Part shown: piece by piece, positions 45,002 through 54,500 of the stretch | How the letters are laid out: the number at the start of each line of letters is the position of its first letter | How positions within the stretch are numbered: position 1 is the stretch's first letter | Source of the DNA: Gallaecimonas kandeliae | GTDB lineage: Bacteria > Pseudomonadota > Gammaproteobacteria > Enterobacterales > Gallaecimonadaceae | NCBI RefSeq assembly: GCF_030450055.1 | Contig: NZ_CP118480.1 | Location: 3,161,501-3,225,500, forward strand | Length of the DNA stretch: 64,000 nt | Direction: 5' to 3' | The notes under the pieces: model-generated | What the model saw: only the letters and a program-made list of their open reading frames with translations | What the model was told of the DNA's origin: nothing | The model's database searches: none | Made by a program: the position numbers and the translations under genes

Positions 45002-46360
45002 TTATCTTTCGCGCAGCGCTCTGGTCCGCGCGCGCAATATGGGCTTAAGCAGGTAATCGAGTACAGAATGCTCCCCGGTGATGACGTCCACCTCCGTCAG
45101 CATGCCGGGAATGATGGGCAATTCCTTTTTGCCGCTGACGATATAGGGTTTTTCCGTCCTTACCCTTATCAAGTAATAGGCGTTCCCATCGTCATCCACC
45201 AGTGAATCGGCACTGATATGGTCCAAAATTCCTTTTAAACTCCCGTAGATAGCGAAGTCATAGGCCGTCAACCTAACCACGGCGGGCTGGCCCGGCCTAA
45301 GAAAGGCGATATCCCTTGGGCTGATCCTGGCCTCCACCAGCAATTGCCCTTCCAGGGGCACTATTTCGACCACTGGGGTGCCGGCCTGGACCACTGCACC
45401 CACCGTATTGACGTGCAGCGTCTTGACGGTGCCTTTGACCGGTGACACCAACTGGGTGCGGGCAACCTTGTCTTCCAGGCCGGCGGTACTTTCCTGCTGG
45501 GAGTTGAGTTGCAACTCGGTGCGCCGCAGCTCTTCCTGGACCTGGGTGCGAAATTGCAGGGCGGCATCGCGACGCTTGAAGATGGCCTCTTCACGGGCCG
45601 CTATGACCTTGGGCTTGTTGGTCTTGGCCATGGCCAGCTCGCCGCGCATGTCGTTGATCTGGCGGCGCAGTTTCAGCAGTTCCACTTCGGAGACCACCCC
45701 CTGGGCCGCCAGGGGTTCGGTCAGCTCCAGCTCCTTGGTGGCCAGGGCCAGGCTTTCCTGCTGGTGTGAGATCTTGGCATCCAGCTCAGACAATTCCTGC
45801 TGGCGCTGGGTGATCTGTTCCCCCAAGATGGACAACTGGTTACCCAGGTTGGTGAGCCTGTCCCGGTATTCGGAGGCTTGGCGGGACACCAGCTCCGGGT
45901 AATCCTTCTTGAAATCCTCAGGGTAGGTAAAAGGTTGTTGTTCCACCTGCACCTGCTGGTGCCAGTCGGGAGCGTCGTTGTTCAGGATCACGCTTTTAAG
46001 CTCGGCGTCCAGGCGGGTGACGGCGCTCTGCAGCCCCACCAGTTCACGGGTCTTCTGGCGATAGTCCGATTGGAAACGGACATCGTTGATACGCAGCAAG
46101 GGCTGGCCCGCTTCCACCATCTGCCCCTCATGGACATAGATGGCCTCCACCACGCCACCGTCGACACTCTGCACCACCTGCAGCTGCTGGGAAGGGATCA
46201 CCTTACCCTTACCCCTGGCCACCTCCTCCAGCTGGGACTGGGTGGCCCAGATCAGGAAACAACCCATCAGCAGCGCCATGATCCACAGCAGAATGCGGTG
46301 GTAGCGCAGCTGGGTGTTCATCAGTTGGCTTTGGCTGTCCAGGGCCCATTGCTCACTCAT
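45002..46360 (-). CDS. lapC: HlyD-family membrane-fusion protein of type I secretion (LapC-like)
   Basis: 452 aa. One N-terminal membrane helix (~22-42). Biotinyl/lipoyl-like half motifs include GKVIPSQQLQVVQSVDGGVVEAIYV and SPVKGTVKTLHVNTVGAVV, with a long coiled-coil hairpin (~100-290) between. C-terminal beta-barrel includes VRLTAYDFAIYGSLKG. Bridges the ABC exporter and TolC-like channel. Start overlaps the end of lapB by 8 bases. Confidence 0.93.
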   Translation of the reverse strand: MSEQWALDSQSQLMNTQLRYHRILLWIMALLMGCFLIWATQSQLEEVARGKGKVIPSQQLQVVQSVDGGVVEAIYVHEGQMVEAGQPLLRINDVRFQSDYRQKTRELVGLQSAVTRLDAELKSVILNNDAPDWHQQVQVEQQPFTYPEDFKKDYPELVSRQASEYRDRLTNLGNQLSILGEQITQRQQELSELDAKISHQQESLALATKELELTEPLAAQGVVSEVELLKLRRQINDMRGELAMAKTNKPKVIAAREEAIFKRRDAALQFRTQVQEELRRTELQLNSQQESTAGLEDKVARTQLVSPVKGTVKTLHVNTVGAVVQAGTPVVEIVPLEGQLLVEARISPRDIAFLRPGQPAVVRLTAYDFAIYGSLKGILDHISADSLVDDDGNAYYLIRVRTEKPYIVSGKKELPIIPGMLTEVDVITGEHSVLDYLLKPILRARTRALRER

Positions 46361-48494
46361 GGCGGCCCCCCTGCTCCTTCAGCCATTCGAGGACCTTCTC
46401 CTTGGGCCCGTCCACCACCAGGCGGCCATGCTCCATGACGATCAACCTGTCCACCAGGTCCAGCAGGCTCTGCTTGTGGGTGATGATAACCAGGGTGGTG
46501 TCGCGCCCCAGGGCTGCGAGTTGGCGTATCACCTTGTTTTCCGTGGCCGGGTCCAGGCTGGCTGTAGGCTCGTCCAGAATGAGGATCTTGGGCTTCATGA
46601 CCAGGGCCCTGGCCAGGGCCACCAGGTGCCTTTGGCCCAAGGACAACTGGATGCCGCCCTCCCCTACCTTGCGGGACAGGCCGCTCTCATCCACGTTGAT
46701 GAAGGCCCCAAGGCCCGCCTGCTCGGCGGCGTCCATAACCTGGCTGTCAGGCACATGGCCAAGGCCGAATACGATGTTGTCGCGGATGCTGCCGGCGACC
46801 AGCCTGGCGTCCTGGGCCAGGTAGCCTATGCCTCTTCGCATATCGGTAGGATGGCGCTGCCGCACTTCGACGCCGTCCACCAGCAGATGCCCTTTTTCTG
46901 GCAGGTAGAAACCCATCAGCAACCTGGCCAGGGTGGTCTTGCCACAGCCGGTACGGCCTATGATGCCGACCCGCTCTCCCTGCCTGATATTGAGGTTGAA
47001 TTCACTCACCGCCGGCAGCTCGGTGCCGGGATAGGTGAAGCTGACGGCATCCAGTTGGTAAGCCCCCCTGGTGATCGGCCTGTGCAGCCTTTCGGTGGCC
47101 CCTTCGAATTCGTCCGGTTGTTTCAGGGCCTCATCCAGGGCCTTCATGCCTACCTTGGCCTGCTGGTAACGGGCGATCAGGTTGGCCAGTTGGGCGAAAG
47201 GTCCTACGGTGCGACTGGACAGCATCACGGCCGCCACTATGGCGCCCAGGCTGCTGTGGCCGTCGGCCAGCGTCACCACCCCCAGCACTACCACCCCAAC
47301 CACTGTGAGCTGCACCATCAGGTTGGCCAGGGTAGACAGCCGATGCTGCTGCTCACGCATCCGGTTCTGTACCTGGGCCTGGGCCGCCACCAGCTGCTCC
47401 CAGCCCTGCTGGCAGCGGTGCTCGGCGCCGCAGGCCTTGATGAACTCCGGCATGGCCAGCATCTCGGCCAGTTGGCTCTGTTTGAGGGAGGCCAGGTGGG
47501 ACTGTAGCGTCACCGTCTTATGCAGAGAGCGGGACAGCAACAGGGCACCGACGATCAAGGTAGAGGCGGCCAGCAGGGGGACCACCACCAGCACGCCACT
47601 GATCACCCAGATCACCAACAGGAAAAGGCTGGCAAAGGGCAGGTCCACCACCAAGGCTATGGTGCTGGAGGAGATGAAGTCGCGCAGGTAATCAAAATCC
47701 TGGAAGCGCTTCAGCGCCATGCCGAGGCTCGGCGCCCGCTGCGCCAAAGGTGCTCCCAGGCTACGCCCCATCAGCACCTGGGAAAGCTGCTGCTCGGCTT
47801 GGCGACCGGCCAAGTCCAGCAAGCGGCTCCGTACCAACCTCAGCACCACATCGAAGGTGAAGGCCAGCAAGGCCCCGGCGGCCAGCACCCAAAGGGACTC
47901 GAAGGCCAGGTTGGGCACCACCTTGTCGTAGACGTTCATGATGAAGAGCGGCACCACCAGGGCAAAGAAGTTGACCAGGAAGGAAGCCAGTACCGCATCC
48001 CGGTAGAGCCCCCGCCGCTCCCAGAGGCTGTGCCAGAAAATATGCTTGTCGTTCTTTTGGGGCATGGCGTCGACACCGGGGCCGGACGCCTTGGTCAGCA
48101 CGAAGGCGTACCCCAGGTAGTCACCTGCCAGAGTCTCCAGCTCCCCATCCTGTTGCCGTTGCTGGGGAAAGCGGAGCCACTGCCCTTTGCCGCCTTTGAC
48201 ATCGGTCAGGACGGCGCACTCCTTGTTGGAGAGCAGCAGTATCATGGGCAGTGGATGGCGATGCAGTTCCGCCAGGGGCAGGGCCTTGAGATGGGCGTCG
48301 AGGCCGGCCCGGGCGGCGGCCCTCGGGAAGCTGTCGGTAGTCAGGGTTCCCCTGTCCAAAGGCAACCCGGCCACAAGAGAATGGCCAGAGAGGGATTGCC
48401 CCTCCCTGGCCAGCACCCATTGCAGGGCATCCAGCAGGGGATCGACATGTTCTGCCTGTCCAACAGACCACTCCTTTGCCTGGCTTACCGCCAT
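46353..48494 (-). CDS. lapB: Type I secretion ABC transporter of the adhesin (LapB-like)
   Basis: 713 aa. N-terminal C39-like domain (~1-140) lacking the catalytic cysteine, as in exporters whose RTX substrates are not cleaved. Six-helix transmembrane domain ~160-450. ATPase domain: Walker A GRTGCGKTT, Q-loop GYLAQDARL, signature LSLGQRHLVALARAL, Walker B ILILDEPTASLD, switch His IITHK. Powers export of the giant adhesin encoded 12 bases upstream. Confidence 0.95.
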   Translation of the reverse strand: MAVSQAKEWSVGQAEHVDPLLDALQWVLAREGQSLSGHSLVAGLPLDRGTLTTDSFPRAAARAGLDAHLKALPLAELHRHPLPMILLLSNKECAVLTDVKGGKGQWLRFPQQRQQDGELETLAGDYLGYAFVLTKASGPGVDAMPQKNDKHIFWHSLWERRGLYRDAVLASFLVNFFALVVPLFIMNVYDKVVPNLAFESLWVLAAGALLAFTFDVVLRLVRSRLLDLAGRQAEQQLSQVLMGRSLGAPLAQRAPSLGMALKRFQDFDYLRDFISSSTIALVVDLPFASLFLLVIWVISGVLVVVPLLAASTLIVGALLLSRSLHKTVTLQSHLASLKQSQLAEMLAMPEFIKACGAEHRCQQGWEQLVAAQAQVQNRMREQQHRLSTLANLMVQLTVVGVVVLGVVTLADGHSSLGAIVAAVMLSSRTVGPFAQLANLIARYQQAKVGMKALDEALKQPDEFEGATERLHRPITRGAYQLDAVSFTYPGTELPAVSEFNLNIRQGERVGIIGRTGCGKTTLARLLMGFYLPEKGHLLVDGVEVRQRHPTDMRRGIGYLAQDARLVAGSIRDNIVFGLGHVPDSQVMDAAEQAGLGAFINVDESGLSRKVGEGGIQLSLGQRHLVALARALVMKPKILILDEPTASLDPATENKVIRQLAALGRDTTLVIITHKQSLLDLVDRLIVMEHGRLVVDGPKEKVLEWLKEQGGRHE

Positions 48495-48506
48495 GAAAAA
48501 CTCTCT

Positions 48507-51500
48507 TTAAACCAAGTTGTTATAGTGTAGATGTAGATCGCTTTCCTGCACCGCGCTACTGACTGCCAGGGGAGCCGCCACACTGGAAACCGTCATGCCG
48601 GGACCTGTATCCACCACCAGGGAGCCGCTGTCGAGCAGGGCCTGGATGATGTCACCGTCGCTGCCGTAGCTGGACAGGTCCACCCCCTGCAGCACTATGG
48701 TCTGATCGGTACCACTGCCGTCGCCGTTGACGTCGATGCTGATGGTGGTGTCACCGCCACTGACACTAAAGGAGAGGTAGTTGGTCAGGACGCCGTTTTC
48801 CTCACCTTGCAACAGGTTGGCCAGATCCAGCACGTCCTGGCCAACGGTAAAGTCGGTGATGGTATCTGTGCCTGTCTCGCCAGCCCCCCAATGGAAGGTG
48901 TCGTTGCCGGTACCACCAGTCAGCAGGTCGTCCCCCAGGCCGCCGGCAATGACATCGTTGCCGGCACCACCGTCGATGATGTCGTTACCTTCACCGCCGC
49001 TGATGATGTCGTTGCCGTCGCCACCGCTGATGGTGTCATTACCGGCACCGCCATAGATGAGATCGTTACCGGCACCGCCGTCTATGGTGTCGTTGCCGCC
49101 ACCACCATGGATCTCGTCGTCACCGCCACCACCACTGATGTGGTCGTCACCCTCACGGCCGTAGATGATGTCGTTCATGCTGCCGCCAAAGAGGGTGTCA
49201 TGGCTGTCGGTACCGAAGATGGTGTTGGGCGCACCGTCATCGCCGGTCACGTTGATGGAGGAATCGCCGGGGTCGCTGAAGCTGAATTCGAAGCGAATGA
49301 AGCGGGCCTGGTAGTCCCCGCCGTTATTGTCGTCATAGATGATGGTCCAGGTATCACCGGCACTGGCCGGATTGGTGCCCAGGTAGTCGGCCAGGCTGTA
49401 ACCGGCCTCACCGTCATGCCCCTGCTGGTAGATGTTGCTGTAGAGCACATCGGCGCTCATCAGGCCGTCACCGGCATAGCTCCAGTCGCTGACCCCATTG
49501 TTAGCGGCCAGAACCACGAAGGTAATGCCGTTGATCACCAGTTGGGCCGTGACTTCAGCCTCCAGGGCGCTAATGGCGTCTGGTTGCTGTTCGTTGCCGG
49601 CGTTGGAGCGCTCGTTGAAGTCGGTCAGCAACCGGATCCTGGCATTGGCCGGATCAGACTGCCAGTCGTCCACCAGTTGCTGGCTGAGGCTGATGTCTTC
49701 AACCTGGTCGTGGCCGGATGTCAGGGGGGTATTACCGTTACCTATCTGTTCTGACTGGGAAGGTTCGCTGTTGGGCGGCACCGTGTTAATGGTGACTGTG
49801 CTCTGCCCCACATCGACGCCATCGGCATAGACGCTGTAATTGAAGTCATAGGCGCCAGACGCGGCATTGGCATCCGGGATATAGACCAGTTGGCCTAACT
49901 GATCGGCGGTTAATACATCACCGGCACCGACTTCGATGAAGGTGCCACCATCCCAGTACCCCAGGGTGCCAGCGGCAGGCAGGCTGTCGATATGGATGCT
50001 CAGGCTGCTGTCTACATCTGTAGGCGGGGTGATGTAGAGGGGATAGCCATCCACATAGTCGGGGCTGGCCTGAGCTGTATCGGAAGGCAGCCAGACGGAA
50101 CGGGCAGCTTCTATTACGGTGGAGTCATCAGCGCCGTTGATGTTGATCTGCAGTTGGGCGCTGGCGCTGTTCCCCTCGCTGTCTTGAATGTTGTAGGTAA
50201 AGGTGTCGGTCAGGTTGTCACCGACATTAAGGGCATCCACCAGCGGGTTGCTTTCATCCAGCACATAGCTGTAGCTGCCGTCGGCATAGATGGTCAGGGT
50301 CCCGTATAGCCCGATGATGGCGGTTCCGCCGTTGGCAATGGCCAGGGTTTCACTGCCGTTACTGATGGAGGTGACTGTCAGCAGGTCGCCGGCGTCCACA
50401 TCGGTATCGGCGCCATCTCCGGAGGCTGCCCCGGTATGGGGGCCATCGGCACTACCGTCGGCCTGGGCACCAATGACGTTGCCGGCGACAGAAGCGGCCG
50501 GATCGCCGCTTTGCCAGTCCATTGACTCGGTCAGGCTGCGCACGTCATTGACGGCGACGGGGGCATCATCGGAACCAAAGATGGTGATGGTCAGGGTAGC
50601 GGTGCCGGTGGTGGTACCGTCGCTGATGGTGTAGGTGAAGGTCTCGGTCAGGGTCTGACCGTCATGCAAGGCATCCACTGTGGCGTTGCTGTTGTCGACC
50701 ACGTAGCTGTAGCTGCCGTCGGCGTTCATCACCAGGGTGCCGTAGCTGCCGGCAAGACCCACCCCGATACTGCCGGCGTTGGCGCCGAAGCTGATGCCGG
50801 TGACGGTCAGGCTGTCGCCGTTATCGACATCCGTATCGGCGTGGTCGGCGAAGTTGCCTGAAGGGGCGCCGCTGTGCTCCAGATCCATCAGCACGTTACC
50901 GGCGGCGCTGGCGCCATCTTCCATGGCCCAGTTGGTGTCGGCGGCGGCCACAGGGGCGTCGTTGCTGCCGAAGATGGTGATGGTGAGCGTCGCTGTGCTG
51001 GTGGTGGTGCCGTCGCTGACGGTGTAGGTAAAGGTCTCAGTCAGGGTCTGGCCGTCGTCCAGGGCGTTGACGGTGGCATTGCTGTTGTCCACCACGTAGC
51101 TGTAGCTGCCGTCGGCGTTCATCACCAGGGTGCCGTAGCTGCCGGCAAGACCGACGCCGATACTGCCGGCGTTGGCGCCGAAGCTGATGCCGGTGACGGT
51201 CAGGCTGTCACCGTTATCGACATCCGTATCGGCGTGGTCGGCGAAGTTGCCTGAAGGGGCGCCGCTGTGCTCCAGATCCATCAGCACGTTACCGGCGGCG
51301 CTGGCGCCATCTTCCATGGCCCAGTTGGTGTCGGCGGCGGCCACCGGGGCGTCGTTGCTGCCGAAGATGGTGATGGTGAGCGTCGCTGTGCTGGTGGTGG
51401 TGCCGTCGCTGACGGTGTAGGTAAAGGTCTCGGTCAGGGTCTGGCCGTCGTCCAGGGCATTGACGGTGGCATTGGTGTTGTCCACCACGTAGCTGTAGCT

Positions 51501-54500
51501 GCCGTCGGCGTTCATCACCAGGGTGCCGTAGCTGCCGGCCAGGCCCATCCCGATACTGCCGGCGTTGGCGCCGAAGCTGATGCCGGTGACGGTCAGGCTG
51601 TCGCCGTTATCGACATCCGTATCGGCGTGGTCGGCGAAGTTGCCTGAAGGGGCGCCGCTGTGGTCCAGATCCTGGAGCACGTTACCGGCGGCGCTGGCGC
51701 CATCTTCCATGGCCCAGTTGGTGTCGGCGGCGGCCACAGGGGCGTCGTTGCTGCCGAAGATGGTGATGGTCAGCGTCGCGGTGCTGGTGGTGGTGCCGTC
51801 GCTGACGGTGTAGGTAAAGGTCTCAGTCAGGGTCTGGCCGTCGTCCAGGGCGTTGACAGTGGCATTGCTGTTGTCCACCACGTAGCTGTAGCTGCCGTCG
51901 GCGTTCATCACCAGGGTGCCGTAGCTGCCGGCAAGACCCACCCCGATACTGCCGGCGTTGGCGCCGAAGCTGATGCCGGTCACGGTCAGGCTGTCACCGT
52001 TATCGACATCCGTATCGGCGTGGTCGGCGAAGTTGCCTGAAGGGGCGCCGCTGTGGTCCAGATCCATCAGCACGTTACCGGCGGCGCTGGCGCCATCCTC
52101 CATGGCCCAGTTGGTGTCGGCGGCCGCCACAGGGGCGTCGTTGCTGCCGAAGATGGTGATGGTGAGCGTCGCTGTGCTGGTGGTGGTGCCGTCGCTGACG
52201 GTGTAGGTAAAGGTCTCGGTCAGGGTCTGGCCGTCGTCCAGGGCATTGACGGTGGCATTGGTGTTGTCCACCACGTAGCTGTAGCTGCCGTCGGCGTTCA
52301 TCACCAGGGTGCCGTAGCTGCCGGCCAGGCCCACCCCGATACTGCCGGCGTTGGCGCCGAAGCTGATGCCGGTGACGGTCAGGCTGTCGCCGTTATCGAC
52401 ATCCGTATCGGCGTGGTCGGCGAAGTTGCCTGAAGGGGCGCCGCTGTGGTCCAGATCCTGGAGCACGTTACCGGCGGCGCTGGCGCCATCTTCCATGGCC
52501 CAGTTGGTGTCGGCGGCGGCCACAGGGGCGTCGTTGCTGCCGAAGATGGTGATGGTCAGCGTCGCGGTGCTGGTGGTGGTGCCGTCGCTGACGGTGTAGG
52601 TAAAGGTCTCAGTCAGGGTCTGGCCGTCGTCCAGGGCGTTGACAGTGGCGTTGCTGTTGTCGACCACGTAGCTGTAGCTGCCGTCGGCGTTCATCACCAG
52701 GGTGCCGTAGCTGCCGGCAAGACCCACCCCGATACTGCCGGCGTTGGCGCCGAAGCTGATGCCGGTCACGGTCAGGCTGTCACCGTTATCGACATCCGTA
52801 TCGGCGTGGTCGGCGAAGTTGCCTGAAGGGGCGCCGCTGTGGTCCAGATCCATCAGCACGTTACCGGCGGCGCTGGCGCCATCCTCCATGGCCCAGTTGG
52901 TGTCGGCGGCGGCCACCGGGGCGTCGTTGCTGCCGAAGATGGTGATGGTCAATGTGGCGGTAGTGGTGGTGGTGCCGTCACTGACGGTGTAAGTGAAGGT
53001 CTCAGTCAGGGTCTGGCCGTCGTCCAGGGCGTTGACGGTGGCATTGGTGTTGTCCACCACGTAGCTGTAGCTGCCGTCGGCGTTCATCACCAGGGTGCCG
53101 TAGCTGCCGGCAAGACCGACGCCGATACTGCCGGCGTTGGCGCCGAAGCTGATGCCGGTGACGGTCAGGCTGTCACCGTTATCGACATCCGTATCGGCGT
53201 GGTCGGCGAAGTTGCCTGAAGGGGCGCCGCTGTGGTCCAGATCCTGGAGCACGTTACCGGCGGCGCTGGCGCCATCTTCCATGGCCCAGTTGGTGTCGGC
53301 CGCCGCTACAGGGGCGTCGTTCTGGCCGTTTACGGTAATGGTGAGGGTGGCATCGCTGCTGTCACCGTCGCCATCCAAGAGGCTGTAACTGAAGGACTCG
53401 GTCAGGGTCTGGCCATCGTCCAGGGCCTGAACGGCGGCATTGTTGTTATCCAGGGTGTAGGTGTAGGTGCCATCGGCATTGAGGGTCAGGGTGCCGTAGA
53501 GGCCATGGATGGCAACCCCAACCAGGCCAGTATCGCCGTTGACGCTATGAACCTGAGCGCCGTCGGCCCCCGGGTTGTCATTGCCCATGACATTGCCGTT
53601 GGCCACCAGGGCGCTGTCTTCGGTGACAGAACCACTGTCGTTATTGGCGGTGGGGACGTCGTCCACCACTGTCACGGCAACGGTGCCGCTGACATTGTCG
53701 CCGTCGGTATCACTGCCGACCACTATGCCGGAGACGGTGATCTCGTTGGCCCCCTGGCCATCGGGGTGTGGGAAGGCTTCAAGCAGTTGGACATGGACTG
53801 TCACGTTGCCGGTTTCGCCAACGGCTATATCGGACCAGCTCAGGCTCAGCACCAGGGCGGCCTGGCCGTTGATGTAGCCGGTCAGGGTCTGGCCATCGGC
53901 ACTGACCACCCAGGTCAAATCCGGCATGCTGTCGCCGTTGACGTCGACATTGATGTTGTTGGGGGCCATGAACTGGAAGTTGCCCAGGGGATCCGAACCG
54001 GCGGTGAAGAAGAGGTCGCCAGTGACATTGTCCTGGATGTGGGCTTCGTCCACGGTCAGGTTGAGCTGGTCTGCACCTGTCGGCGCTGTGCCGTCCATGA
54101 TGCGGATCAGCTGGCTGTCGGTGGCGACGTCACCGTCGCCATCCACGGCCTGCAGTTCGAAGTTCAGGGCCAACTGGCTGCTGTTGTCCAGGCTGTTCGC
54201 GGCCTGGAAGCTCCAGGTGCCGTCCGCATTGACGGTCAGGGTGCCGTAGCCGGTGTCAATGGCGGTACCCAGCGCATAGGCATGGCCGTTGAAGATCACC
54301 TGGACCTGGGCGCCGTCGGCACCGGCTTCCAGTGACCAGGCTCCAGTGATGGACTGTTGCTCGGCCACGTCGCTGGGGCCAGAAACCTGGATGCTGGGGG
54401 CATCATCCACGATCTGGATGTCCAGGCTGGCGTTGTCGGAAGAGCCATCCACGTCAGTCAGGTTGACATTGAACTGGTCCAGCACGTCGCCATTGCTGTG

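Noticed and set aside
50571-53321. CRISPR-like regular repeats
   Set aside because: The period is 393 bp, fully coding, with no short repeat/unique spacer pattern.
50874-53612. Series of ~126-aa plus-strand open frames spaced exactly 393 bases apart
   Set aside because: They are antisense shadows of the lapA repeats; periodicity follows the repeat length and there are no ribosome sites or independent protein features.
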